From positions 1,240,001 to 1,304,000 of the forward strand of contig JADJVJ010000001.1 of the NCBI GenBank assembly GCA_016716625.1: a stretch of DNA of 64,000 nucleotides. Reading direction: 5' to 3'. Each line of letters begins with the position of its first letter. Position 1 is the stretch's first letter. Positions 45,625 to 53,781 of this stretch are shown piece by piece. The notes under the pieces were generated by a model. The model searched no databases. It was not told the DNA's origin and saw only the letters and a program-made list of their open reading frames with translations. Origin of the DNA: Nostocoides sp. (GTDB taxonomy: Bacteria; Actinomycetota; Actinomycetes; Actinomycetales; Dermatophilaceae). A program made the position numbers and the translations under genes.

Positions 45625-45734
45625 GTCCACATCATCCTAGAAGCGGCAGGCGCGGACACCCTCAGGGCAAGCGAGCTGTGCGCGCGACGGAATCGTCGGA
45701 GACCAGCCGTGCCACCCGGCCTAAGGTTGACCCT

Positions 45735-46748
45735 ATGCGCTCCCAGTGTGCGGTCTACATCGACGCCGGCTACTTGCTTGCCGCGGCCGCGACCCGCGTC
45801 ACCGGGACCTCGCTGCGCTCCTCGGTCGAGGTGGACCACGCCGGCCTCATCGAGGCCGTCATCGACCAGGCCGAGCGCGACAGCGGACTGCCGCTGCTCC
45901 GGGTCAACTGGTACGACTCCGGCGCACGCCCCGGGGGTCTGCCCGACCATGCTCAGGACCTCATCGGCCTGATGTCGAAGGTCAAGCTGCGCCTCGGGCG
46001 GCGGTCCTGGAGCGGGGAGCAGAAGGGTGTTGACCTGCGGATCGGGCTCGACCTGGCCACGCACGGCCGCCAGCGGGTCGTCGACGTCATGTACCTGGTC
46101 TCCGGGGACGACGACCTCACCGAGGCCGTCGAGGAGGCCCAAAGCCACGGGGTCCAGGTGACCCTGCTCGTCGTGCCCAACCACGCGGGCGCCCCGATCG
46201 CGGTGGCCCGGCACCTGCACCGGGCCGCCGACGGCATGATCCTCCTCAACGAGGAGGCCGTGAGCCGCTCCGTCCGTTCGCGGAGCATCCCCAAGGAACT
46301 CCTGCCGGACCTCGCCCCCGCCGAGCCCACCGCAGGCGAGGAGCCAGGGACGGCCGCGCAGGCCGCTCCCGAGGTGACCACCGTGGAGGCTCCCGCCCCC
46401 GCGCCGACGGGCTCCCCGATCACCCCAAACGTCCTTGCCGGCAAGCGGCCGACCACCGTGATCCCGCCAAGCCCGAGCGGTGTCGTGGTCCCGATCCCCG
46501 CCTCCGAGGTCCCCGCCGAGGATGTCGACGCCGTGGTCCGCCAGGTCATCGAGGGCTGGTGCCGGGCCGCCACTCCGGACTCACTCGCGTCGCTACGCGC
46601 GGGCCGGCCGTCCATCCCCGGCGATCTGGACCGGGCGCTGCTCATGGACCTGTCGAACCGGACCGGGCTCGACGACATCCCCGAACCGGTCCGGCATGCG
46701 CTGCGTGATCGCTTCTGGCACCTGGCCGACAAGATCCGCCTCGGCTGA
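45735..46748 (+). CDS. NYN/PIN-like domain protein
   Basis: A 337-residue protein. Residues 1-180 form a NYN nuclease-type domain: the acidic residues in AVYIDAGYLLAAAA at residue 9, KGVDLRIGLDLATH near residue 101 and LVSGDDDLTEAVEEA near residue 125 would bind metal. A Pro/Ala/Thr-rich linker (about 195-265) leads to a C-terminal helical domain with VRQVIEGWCRA and RDRFWHLADKIRLG. RNase activity is likely from the family but target unknown. ATG is 7 bases after TAAGGT (leaderless). The kinase gene follows after 2 bases. Confidence 0.87.
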   Translation: MRSQCAVYIDAGYLLAAAATRVTGTSLRSSVEVDHAGLIEAVIDQAERDSGLPLLRVNWYDSGARPGGLPDHAQDLIGLMSKVKLRLGRRSWSGEQKGVDLRIGLDLATHGRQRVVDVMYLVSGDDDLTEAVEEAQSHGVQVTLLVVPNHAGAPIAVARHLHRAADGMILLNEEAVSRSVRSRSIPKELLPDLAPAEPTAGEEPGTAAQAAPEVTTVEAPAPAPTGSPITPNVLAGKRPTTVIPPSPSGVVVPIPASEVPAEDVDAVVRQVIEGWCRAATPDSLASLRAGRPSIPGDLDRALLMDLSNRTGLDDIPEPVRHALRDRFWHLADKIRLG

Positions 46749-46750
46749 CC

Positions 46751-47386
46751 ATGCGCCCGACGCTCCCCGAACTCCTCGAACGGATCCGGGCTCTGCGGGC
46801 CAAGGCTGGCAACGCACGAGTGCTTCTCGGCCTGGTGGGGGAGCCCGGCTCCGGCAAATCAACCTTGGCCACGTCTCTGCGCCACGCGCTGGAGGCCGAC
46901 GGCATACCCACCGCGATTGTCCCGATGGACGGGTTCCATCTGGCCAACCGCGAACTGCAGCGCCTTGGGCGGGCCGGGCGCAAGGGGGCCATCGACACCT
47001 TCGACGGCTGGGGGTATGCCGCGCTCCTGGAGCGGCTTCGAGCCCGTGCCGACGAGGTGGTTTACGCCCCCGCGTATGAGCGCGCCATCGAGGAGTCCGT
47101 GGGGTCGGCCATCCCGGTCCCGCCCGAGGTCGAGGTCATCCTCACCGAAGGCAACTACCTCCTCATCCCCGACGAGCCCTGGAACCGGGTCGCCGCGCTG
47201 CTCGACGAGGTCTGGTTCCTCGGCCTCGATCCTGAGGTGCGCCGCGCGCGCCTTCTCGCCCGGCACGTAGAGTTCGGCAAACCCCCGCAGACCGCTCAGG
47301 CCTGGGTGGAGACGGTTGATGAGGCCAATGCGGCCCTCATCGCGGCCACGTCCACGCGGGCGGACCTCGTCGTGACCCTCGACTAA
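46751..47386 (+). CDS. P-loop nucleoside/sugar kinase family protein
   Basis: A 211-residue kinase of the uridine kinase/phosphoribulokinase-like group (YggC/FrcK type). Walker A GEPGSGKSTLA is at residues 31-41, the substrate loop VPMDGFHLANREL near residue 57, and the Walker B-like VEVILTEGNYLL near residue 130; the Arg-rich lid is RRARLLARHVEFGKPP. Substrate (nucleoside, pantothenate-like or fructose) is not clear. It is co-transcribed with the NYN gene. Confidence 0.87.
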   Translation: MRPTLPELLERIRALRAKAGNARVLLGLVGEPGSGKSTLATSLRHALEADGIPTAIVPMDGFHLANRELQRLGRAGRKGAIDTFDGWGYAALLERLRARADEVVYAPAYERAIEESVGSAIPVPPEVEVILTEGNYLLIPDEPWNRVAALLDEVWFLGLDPEVRRARLLARHVEFGKPPQTAQAWVETVDEANAALIAATSTRADLVVTLD

Positions 47387-47406
47387 GCGGCCCTACGATC
47401 GGGGCC

Positions 47407-48429
47407 GTGGGCTGGGCACGCTTCGGGACGCTGACCGCGACACGGGTCAGCGCGATCACCCATGACCCGGCGGATCTCACCAGCGGCTTCTGGGCCGTAG
47501 TGCTCACCTTCGAGGGCGAGCTCACCGCTCTGCGCTTCGAGGAGGTGCGGCAGGGGGCCGCGCCGACCACGAGAGCCTGGAAGCGGCTTACCGGAAACTG
47601 GCGCTCCAGCCTGGACCGCACGGCATACCTCACCGGGGTGGCGCAGATCCGGGAGAGGGTGGGCGCCGGCACGGTCTACCAGGTCAACCTCTGCCGTGTC
47701 CTCACCCACGACCTGGCCGAGGACGCCGACGTGCCCGGGCTTGCGGCTCTGCTCCAGGGCGAGCATCCGGCGCCCTACGAGGCCACCATCCACGCCCCCG
47801 AGGCCGGCCTTGACATCGTCTGCGCCTCGCCGGAGGGCTATCTGGAGCGCCACGACTCTCTGCTCACCTCCCGGCCCATCAAGGGCACCGCGACCCACCT
47901 GTCCCGGATGCTTCCCAAGGACTATGCCGAGAACGTCATGATCGTGGACCTCGTCCGCAACGACATCGCCCGGGTGTGCCGCCCCGGGACGGTGCGGGTG
48001 GACCGGCTGTGTGCCCCGGAGTCGCATCCCGGGCTCGTGCACCTCGTCTCCGACGTCGGCGGCGAGCTGCGGCCCGGTGTGGGCTGGTCGGACATTCTCG
48101 CGGCGACCTTCCCGCCCGGCTCGGTGAGTGGGGCTCCCAAGGTCACCGCACTGAAGGCCATCCAGGACCTCGAACCCGTTCCCCGAGGGCCGTACTGCGG
48201 TGCGCTCGGGTGGATCGACGCCGACCGGGGGACGGCCCGGCTCGCGGTTGGCATCCGGTCCTTCTGGGCGGACCGAGAGGGCGACGGCCGGCGGGTGCTG
48301 CGCTTCGGCACCGGGGCCGGGATCACCTGGGGGAGTGACCCGACGGCCGAATGGGAGGAGACCGACCTCAAGGCCGCAGCCCTCATCTCCCTCGCTGGAG
48401 GGCGCCATTCTGCAAGGGTTGACCCATGA
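47407..48429 (+). CDS. pabB: Aminodeoxychorismate synthase component I
   Basis: A 340-residue chorismate-binding enzyme that aminates chorismate to 4-amino-4-deoxychorismate for folate. The conserved PIKGTATHLSRML (the Lys of the PIKGT motif replaces the tryptophan-site residues of TrpE), AENVMIVDLVRNDIARV, FPPGSVSGAPKV and GAGITWGSDP are all present. It is shorter than TrpE/PabB with full N-terminal domains (about 450), so the N-terminal half is reduced. GTG lies 7 bases after TACGAT. Overlaps pabC by ATGA. Confidence 0.9.
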   Translation: MGWARFGTLTATRVSAITHDPADLTSGFWAVVLTFEGELTALRFEEVRQGAAPTTRAWKRLTGNWRSSLDRTAYLTGVAQIRERVGAGTVYQVNLCRVLTHDLAEDADVPGLAALLQGEHPAPYEATIHAPEAGLDIVCASPEGYLERHDSLLTSRPIKGTATHLSRMLPKDYAENVMIVDLVRNDIARVCRPGTVRVDRLCAPESHPGLVHLVSDVGGELRPGVGWSDILAATFPPGSVSGAPKVTALKAIQDLEPVPRGPYCGALGWIDADRGTARLAVGIRSFWADREGDGRRVLRFGTGAGITWGSDPTAEWEETDLKAAALISLAGGRHSARVDP

Positions 48430-49268
48430 ATCAGGTGCGGGTCTGGGTCAACGGCCGACTCACCAATGCGGACACGGCCAGCGTGAGTGCCGTCGACCAC
48501 GGCGTCACCGTCGGCGACGGTGGGTTCGAGACCGCGAAGATCGTCGGCGGGATCCCGTATGCCGTGACCCGCCACCTTGCCCGCCTCGACCGGACCCTGG
48601 ACGGGCTCGGGCTGCCGCTGGTTTCGCATGACCTGCTGCGCGAGGGCATCGAGGCGGTGCTCACCTGCGGACCGCCCATCGAGTTCGGCCGGCTGCGCTG
48701 GACCGTCACCGGCGGGTACGGCCCTCTCGGCTCGGACCGGCACGACTCCGAGGTCACCGTGATCGTCACGGCCGCCCCGCAGGCTCGGCCCGCGGCCACC
48801 GGGGAGGTTGTGCTGACGGAGTGGGTACGCAACGAGAGGTCCGCGACCGCGGGACTCAAGACGACGTCATACGCGGAGAACGTCGTCGCGCTCGCCTACG
48901 CCAAGGAACGGGGGGCGGTCGAGGCGTTGTTCGCCAACACCCGCGGGGACCTTTGCGAAGGAACCGGGAGCAACGTCTTCGTCGTTGTCGATGGCGTGCT
49001 GCTCACCCCCCCAGTGTCCAGCGGCTGCCTGCCCGGGATCGCTCGCGAACTCACCCTGGAATGGTGCCGCGAGGCGGGCCTGCCGGTGGCCGAAGAGGAC
49101 CTGCCGGTCGGTGTGCTGGGCAGTGCGGATGAGGTCTTCCTGACCTCCTCGATCAAGGACGTCATGGCGGTGACCCGGGTGGGGGAGCGCAGGCTCGCCG
49201 CGGGTGAGGTGACAAGCGCGGTGCGCGAGCTCTACGGTCGGCGGCTCGGCGAGGTCGTCGACCCGTGA
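48426..49268 (+). CDS. pabC: Aminodeoxychorismate lyase (class IV aminotransferase fold)
   Basis: A 280-residue PLP enzyme that cleaves 4-amino-4-deoxychorismate to 4-aminobenzoate and pyruvate. The PLP Lys is in AGLKTTSYAENVVAL near residue 145, EGTGSNVFVVVDG near residue 180 binds the phosphate and GCLPGIARELTLEW follows. Pairing with pabB supports lyase over branched-chain aminotransferase activity. It overlaps the PGPGW-domain gene by GTGA. Confidence 0.9.
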   Translation: MNQVRVWVNGRLTNADTASVSAVDHGVTVGDGGFETAKIVGGIPYAVTRHLARLDRTLDGLGLPLVSHDLLREGIEAVLTCGPPIEFGRLRWTVTGGYGPLGSDRHDSEVTVIVTAAPQARPAATGEVVLTEWVRNERSATAGLKTTSYAENVVALAYAKERGAVEALFANTRGDLCEGTGSNVFVVVDGVLLTPPVSSGCLPGIARELTLEWCREAGLPVAEEDLPVGVLGSADEVFLTSSIKDVMAVTRVGERRLAAGEVTSAVRELYGRRLGEVVDP

Positions 49269-49666
49269 ACGGGGAGGACTGGGCCTGGCGCCGCTGGATC
49301 CGGAATCGGCGTCCGGTAGCTCTGGCCTACCGGATCGTGGTCGGGGTCGTCGGGGTTGCCTTCGTCATTCTGGGGCTCCTGCTGGTGCCCTTGCCGGGTC
49401 CGGGCTGGCTCGTGGTCATCTTCGGCCTGGTCATCCTCGCCTCGGAGTTCGCCTGGGCGCATCGGCTCGTCGAGCACCTCAAGGTGCGGCTCCGGGCGTG
49501 GAACGACTGGGTCATGGGGCAGCACGTCCTCGTGCGCGTGCTCATCGCGCTGGCAACCGCGGCGTTCGTCGTTGCTGCCCTGTGGTGCGCGTTCAAACTC
49601 ATGGGGATCCCGCCGTGGCTCCCGCATCCGGTCCAGGACTGGCTGCACGACCACGGCCATCTCTGA
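49265..49666 (+). CDS. Small membrane protein with PGPGW domain
   Basis: A 133-residue protein (TIGR02611-like). Two membrane helices surround the family motif VPLPGPGWLVVIFGLVIL near residue 45; a third hydrophobic stretch VLIALATAAFVVAALWCAF lies near residue 97. N- and C-termini are cytoplasmic and charged. Function unknown; it is the last gene of the pab operon. Confidence 0.85.
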   Translation: MNGEDWAWRRWIRNRRPVALAYRIVVGVVGVAFVILGLLLVPLPGPGWLVVIFGLVILASEFAWAHRLVEHLKVRLRAWNDWVMGQHVLVRVLIALATAAFVVAALWCAFKLMGIPPWLPHPVQDWLHDHGHL

Positions 49667-49728
49667 ACCGCGCCGTTGATTTTCCTCGGCGGAGGCTGAC
49701 CGGGTATCCTCGGCAGGCCGAGAGGCGC

Positions 49729-49805
49729 GGATGTGTAGCTCAGTTGGTTAGAGCGTTCGCTTCACACGCGAGAGGTCAGGGGTTCGAGTCCCTTCACATC
49801 CACCA
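49729..49805 (+). tRNA. tRNA-Val (CAC)
   Basis: Acceptor stem GGATGTG pairs with CACATCC; anticodon stem TTCGC/GCGAG encloses TTCACAC with anticodon CAC; T-arm AGGGGTTCGAGTCCCTT-type. CCA (49803-49805) is encoded. TATCCT at 49705-49710 is a possible -10 box. Confidence 0.97.
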
Positions 49806-49864
49806 CATGCGATCCATGACAACGCCAGCATCGCCCTCCCCACGGCGACTCCCGGCCGCCCTCT

Positions 49865-49944
49865 AACCTCTGGTAGCAGAAGGTAGTGCGAGAACCGAAG
49901 GATGCATCATGCGGTTCTGAAGCCAAGGTCTGCTAGCAGAGGTT
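49865..49944. repeat. 80-bp imperfect palindrome 60 bases after tRNA-Val
   Basis: Outer arms 49865-49880 and 49929-49944 are reverse complements in 15 of 16 positions; inner arms AGAACCG (49891-49897) and CGGTTCT (49912-49918) and the core GATGCATC (49901-49908) share the same centre. No open frame. It could be a structured RNA, a terminator of the tRNA transcript, or a miniature inverted-repeat element. Confidence 0.75.
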
Positions 49945-49969
49945 GCGTCATGGGGCGCGGGCGCGAGGG

Positions 49970-50305
49970 TTACGCCTCCGGGGCGCGCAGCATCCGGTCC
50001 CCGATGCGGATACGCCCTGGTTGCCCGATCACCCCATAGACCCCGGGGCATCGGGACCCGGCCGATTCGAGCACGATGACGACCTCGCCAATGGTCACGA
50101 CCTCCCCGACGAGCTGTTCCACCTCCCGGGTCGGGGCGCTGAGCACGATGTTGACCCGCAGGTGGGCATCCTCGGCCCCGGCGATCGACACCGGTGCCCG
50201 CTTCCGACGGTCCCCGACCAGCCCGGAGGTGAGCACCTCGCAGGACTCGTGGTCCACCCCCGGCTCGCCCTGAGTGGGATAGGTCCGCAGCGCGATGACG
50301 TCCAT
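49970..50305 (-). CDS. MOSC-domain protein
   Basis: A 111-residue small MOSC (molybdenum cofactor sulfurase C-terminal) domain. It begins MDVIALRTYPTQGEPGVDHE and shows the expected GLVGDRRKRAPVSIAG near residue 35 and the Cys in ESAGSRCPGVYGVIGQPGRI near residue 85. Such stand-alone domains may carry sulfur or bind molybdopterin. The ATG at 50305 lies just 2 bases after the TetR gene ends, so they form an operon; a longer upstream frame lies inside the TetR gene. Confidence 0.85.
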   Translation of the reverse strand: MDVIALRTYPTQGEPGVDHESCEVLTSGLVGDRRKRAPVSIAGAEDAHLRVNIVLSAPTREVEQLVGEVVTIGEVVIVLESAGSRCPGVYGVIGQPGRIRIGDRMLRAPEA

Positions 50306-50307
50306 AC

Positions 50308-51051
50308 CTAGGATCCTGCACCCGCGCGCGCCATCGCCGCCGACAACCCGCCCCAGGCGAGATCGGTGAGTCGCGCGCACAGTTCGGCGCGGGAGGTTCC
50401 CGATGCGCTACCGCCGGCGGCCATCCACTGGTCGGCCGCCGCGTGGATCATCCCGACAATGGCGTGGCCCCAGGTCTGCGCGGGTGCCGGGTCGCGGCCC
50501 TGGCTGGTCAGCGAGGCCTCGAGAAGCCGACCGAGTTGGGTGCCGACCTCCCGAGCGATTCCGGTGGCGACGTCCCCGGCGGGTCGCTCTGCCGACGCGA
50601 GGAACGGTGCGGCGGCGACGAACCGGTAGATCTCCGGATCTGACTCGGCCATGGTGAGGTAGGACCCGATCGCCGAGGCGAGGAGCCGCGGCGCCCGCCC
50701 GCCCTCGACCTCGCCGCCGACCCCGCTGACGGCCCCGCATTCACCGGCGAGTTGGGGCTGCATCGCCGCCGAGATATCCCGAACGATGACCGCGTCAAGG
50801 TGCTCGGCCACGGCGGCATACAGTCCGGCACGGTCGGTGAAGTGGCGATAGAACACGGTCTTGCTCGTCCCGGCCTCGGCGGCGATGTCGTCCATGCCGA
50901 CGCTCGCGCCGTGTCGGCGAATGGCCCGCAGCGTCGCCTCGACGAGTTCGGCTCGCCGGGTCGCGCGGTGCGACTCCCACCGAGTATGCCGTCCGTCGAG
51001 GACGTCGGCGGGCACGCCGGAGGGGGGCGGCGGGGCCGTGGGCGTCCTCAC
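50308..51051 (-). CDS. TetR-family transcriptional regulator
   Basis: A 247-residue regulator with a Pro-rich N-terminal tail and the TetR HTH ATLRAIRRHGASVGMDDIAA then EAGTSKTVFYRHFTDRAGLY near residue 60. The C-terminal domain is Ala-rich and helical and would bind a lipid-like ligand. GTG at 51051 is 7 bases after TACGTT (leaderless). It is divergent from the fadA2-fabG4-htdX-like operon, so it probably represses that operon and itself through the repeats at 51059-51098. Confidence 0.88.
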   Translation of the reverse strand: MRTPTAPPPPSGVPADVLDGRHTRWESHRATRRAELVEATLRAIRRHGASVGMDDIAAEAGTSKTVFYRHFTDRAGLYAAVAEHLDAVIVRDISAAMQPQLAGECGAVSGVGGEVEGGRAPRLLASAIGSYLTMAESDPEIYRFVAAAPFLASAERPAGDVATGIAREVGTQLGRLLEASLTSQGRDPAPAQTWGHAIVGMIHAAADQWMAAGGSASGTSRAELCARLTDLAWGGLSAAMARAGAGS

Positions 51052-51058
51052 AGATCGG

Positions 51059-51098
51059 AACGTACCAGGTGCCGAAAGTACCTGCTACGGTTCGTACC
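51059..51098. promoter_or_regulatory. Three 16-bp-phased GTACC repeats in the divergent TetR/thiolase promoter region
   Basis: CGTACC (51061), AGTACC (51077) and CGTACC (51093) recur at exactly 16-bp spacing; CAGGT/ACCTG also forms an inverted repeat over 51067-51085. On the minus strand the first copy overlaps the TACGTT -10 box of the TetR gene. Likely regulator binding sites. Confidence 0.55.
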
Positions 51099-51153
51099 GG
51101 ATAAGTGACGCTTCGCCCGTGGAGGCGGTGCCAACCCAGCCAAGGAGCACTCG

Positions 51154-52437
51154 GTGACCGAGACCTGTCGCGCCGCCATCATCGGCGGCAACCGCATCCC
51201 CTTCGCCCGCCAGTTCGGCCCGTATGCCGAGGCCTCCAACCAGGACATGCTCACCGCGGCCCTCGAGGGGCTCATCGCCCGCTACGGGCTCGTGGGGGAG
51301 CGTGTCGGCGAGGTCGTTGCCGGGGCCGTGGTCAAGCATAGCCGGGACTTCAACCTCACTCGAGAGTCGGTCCTCGGCTCCAGCCTGGCCCCGACCACGC
51401 CGGCATACGACATCCAGCAGGCCTGTGGCACCGGACTGGAAGCTGCGATCCTCGTCGCGAACAAGATCCGCCTCGGCCAGATCGACTCCGGCATCGCCGG
51501 GGGCGTGGACACCTCCTCGGACGCCCCGATCACCGTCCGCGAGAGCCTGCGGCGCAAACTGCTCAGGGTCAATCGGGGCAAGAGCCCGGTCGAGATGGCA
51601 ACCCGACTGCTCGCGCTGCGCCCGGGGGACCTCGGCATCGAGATCCCGGCGAATTCCGAACCGCGCACCGGGCTGTCCATGGGCGAGCACATGGCGCAGA
51701 CCGCACGGCGCTGGGCGATCAGCCGGGAGGCCCAGGACGAGCTCGCCATGATGAGCCATCACAACCTCGCCCGGGCCTACGACGAGGGGTTTTTCGACGA
51801 CCTGGTCACCTCCTACCTCGGGCTCTCCCGCGATCAGAACCTGCGGCCGGACTCCTCGATGGCCAAGCTCTCCGCGCTCAAGCCCGCCTTCGGCAAGGGC
51901 GATCACGCCACCATGACGGCCGGCAACTCGACCCCGCTCACCGACGGCGCCTCCGTCGTCCTCCTGGCGAGCGAGCAGTGGGCGGCCGAGCATGGGCTCA
52001 CCGTCCAGGCCTTCTTCGTCGACGGGGAGAGCGCGGCGATCGACTACGTTCACGGTGACGAGGGTCTGCTCATGGCCCCCGCGTATGCCGTCCCGCGGCT
52101 GCTCGCCCGGCAGGGCTTGAGCCTGCAGGACTTCGACTACTACGAGATCCACGAGGCCTTCGCCGCCACCGTCCTGAGCACCCTGAAGGCCTGGGAGGAC
52201 GAGGAGTTCTGCACGACCAGGCTCGGGTTGCCGGGGCCGCTGGGGTCCATCGACCGCTCCCGGCTCAACGTCAACGGGTCCTCGCTCGCTGCCGGGCACC
52301 CGTTCGCGGCCACCGGCGGGCGGATCGTCGCCTCCCTGGCCAAGATGCTGCACGCCAAGGGGCCGGGGAGCCGGGGACTCATCTCCATCTGCGCAGCCGG
52401 CGGCCAGGGCGTCGTCGCGATTCTCGAAGGAGCCTGA
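51154..52437 (+). CDS. Acetyl-CoA C-acetyltransferase (FadA2-like thiolase)
   Basis: A 427-residue thiolase. The nucleophilic Cys is in QQACGTGLEAAIL near residue 91, the His-containing GHPFAATGGRIVAS near residue 380 and the second Cys in SICAAGGQGVVAIL near residue 412. NEAF of typical thiolases is replaced by IHEAFAATV, as in the FadI/FadA2 group. AAGGAGC precedes the GTG. Co-transcribed with a FabG4-like reductase and a MaoC-like dehydratase, the same trio as in mycobacteria, suggesting a fatty-acyl chain modification or degradation module. Confidence 0.92.
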   Translation: MTETCRAAIIGGNRIPFARQFGPYAEASNQDMLTAALEGLIARYGLVGERVGEVVAGAVVKHSRDFNLTRESVLGSSLAPTTPAYDIQQACGTGLEAAILVANKIRLGQIDSGIAGGVDTSSDAPITVRESLRRKLLRVNRGKSPVEMATRLLALRPGDLGIEIPANSEPRTGLSMGEHMAQTARRWAISREAQDELAMMSHHNLARAYDEGFFDDLVTSYLGLSRDQNLRPDSSMAKLSALKPAFGKGDHATMTAGNSTPLTDGASVVLLASEQWAAEHGLTVQAFFVDGESAAIDYVHGDEGLLMAPAYAVPRLLARQGLSLQDFDYYEIHEAFAATVLSTLKAWEDEEFCTTRLGLPGPLGSIDRSRLNVNGSSLAAGHPFAATGGRIVASLAKMLHAKGPGSRGLISICAAGGQGVVAILEGA

Positions 52438-52442
52438 CGGTT

Positions 52443-53780
52443 ATGGCGTTCTCCTACGGCGGTTTCGTCAACAGCGGCGTCGGCAAGTTCTTGGCGAGCA
52501 ACCTCGGCCTTCCCCGGCCCACGCGCCTGCGTCGGCACACTCCGGGAGAGAGCCTGGTGCCGGGGGCGGTCTTTGTCGACGGGTTCGGTGAGGCGCCGCT
52601 GGCCGCGCAGGTTCGAGGCGTCCTGGAGGGCGCCGGAGTGCAACTCGCCACGGTGCCCTCGACCTCGGTGGTCGCGGCTGTCCTCGACCTGTCCAAGGTT
52701 CGGTCCCCGGCCGACCTCGACATCGTCCGCACGTCCCTCGGGCCCGCGCTGAAGACCCTCGCCCCGACCGGCCGGGTGGTCATTCTCGGTCGCCCGGTGG
52801 CTGGTGCGGTCGACGTGGCCCAAGCTGCCGGCCGACGCGCCCTCGAAGGCATCGTCCGCTCGATCGGCAAGGAGTTGCGCGGCGGCGGCACCGCCAACCT
52901 CGTCCTCGTTGCCGAAGGCGCCGATGACGCCCTCGAAGGCACCCTGCGGTTCCTGCTCTCCGGCCGCTCGGCCTATGTGTCGGGTCAGGTGTTCCACCTT
53001 GCCGAGCCGGTGGCTCCGGTTCAGGCCCCGGCGGACTGGGATGCCCCGCTGGCCGGCAAGGTCGCCGTCGTTACTGGCGCGGCCCGCGGCATCGGGGCCG
53101 CCATCGCGAGCACGCTTGCTCGGGACGGTGCCACCGTGGTGTGCGTGGACGTTCCCTCGGCCAGTGGTCCGCTCGCGGAGGTCGCCAACTCCCTCGGCGG
53201 GTCCGCCCTGGCTCTCGACGTGACCTCCGCCGATGCCGGCACCCGCATCGTCGAGCACACCCAGTCCCGCCATGGCGGGTTCGACATCGTCGTGCACAAC
53301 GCCGGGATCACCCGGGACAAGTTGCTCGCCAACATCGACGCCGACCGCTGGGCCTCGGTCCTGGAGGTCAACCTGGGTTCCATCTTGGTGATGAACCAGG
53401 TTCTGGTCCCGGCGATCGCCGAGGGCGGCCACATCGTCAACGTCGCCTCCATCGCTGGCATCGCCGGCAACCGCGGACAGACCAACTACGCCGCGTCCAA
53501 GGCCGGGGTCATCGGGATGACGGCCGCGCTGGCCCAGGATCCGACGGTGCGGGCCAAGGGGGTCACCGTCAACGCGGTCGCCCCTGGGTTCATCGAGACC
53601 GAGATGACCGCAAAGGTGCCGCTGGCCACCCGGGAGGTGGGCCGGTTGATGAACTCGCTCAGCCAGGGTGGCTTGCCGGTCGACGTCGCCGAGACCATCG
53701 GCTACTTCGCCTGGGACGCCAACCGCGCCGTCACCGGCACCACCGTCCGGGTCTGTGGACAGATGCTCCTCGGGGCCTGA
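52443..53780 (+). CDS. 3-oxoacyl reductase, FabG4-like, with N-terminal flavodoxin-like extension
   Basis: A 445-residue SDR. About 200 N-terminal residues form a degenerate Rossmann-like domain (TGRVVILGRPVAGAV); the catalytic SDR domain starts near residue 203 with VAVVTGAARGIGAAIAS. HNAGITRDKLL, the Ser in NVASIAGIAGN and the YAASK Tyr-Lys pair complete the active site. The length and layout match high-molecular-weight FabG4, which reduces 3-oxoacyl-CoA with NADH. It lies 5 bases after the thiolase gene. Confidence 0.92.
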   Translation: MAFSYGGFVNSGVGKFLASNLGLPRPTRLRRHTPGESLVPGAVFVDGFGEAPLAAQVRGVLEGAGVQLATVPSTSVVAAVLDLSKVRSPADLDIVRTSLGPALKTLAPTGRVVILGRPVAGAVDVAQAAGRRALEGIVRSIGKELRGGGTANLVLVAEGADDALEGTLRFLLSGRSAYVSGQVFHLAEPVAPVQAPADWDAPLAGKVAVVTGAARGIGAAIASTLARDGATVVCVDVPSASGPLAEVANSLGGSALALDVTSADAGTRIVEHTQSRHGGFDIVVHNAGITRDKLLANIDADRWASVLEVNLGSILVMNQVLVPAIAEGGHIVNVASIAGIAGNRGQTNYAASKAGVIGMTAALAQDPTVRAKGVTVNAVAPGFIETEMTAKVPLATREVGRLMNSLSQGGLPVDVAETIGYFAWDANRAVTGTTVRVCGQMLLGA

Positions 53781-53781
53781 G

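Noticed and set aside
44486..45660. Integrated element with att sites at tRNA-Val(GAC)
   Set aside because: No repeat of the tRNA 3' end and no integrase were found within the following sequence.
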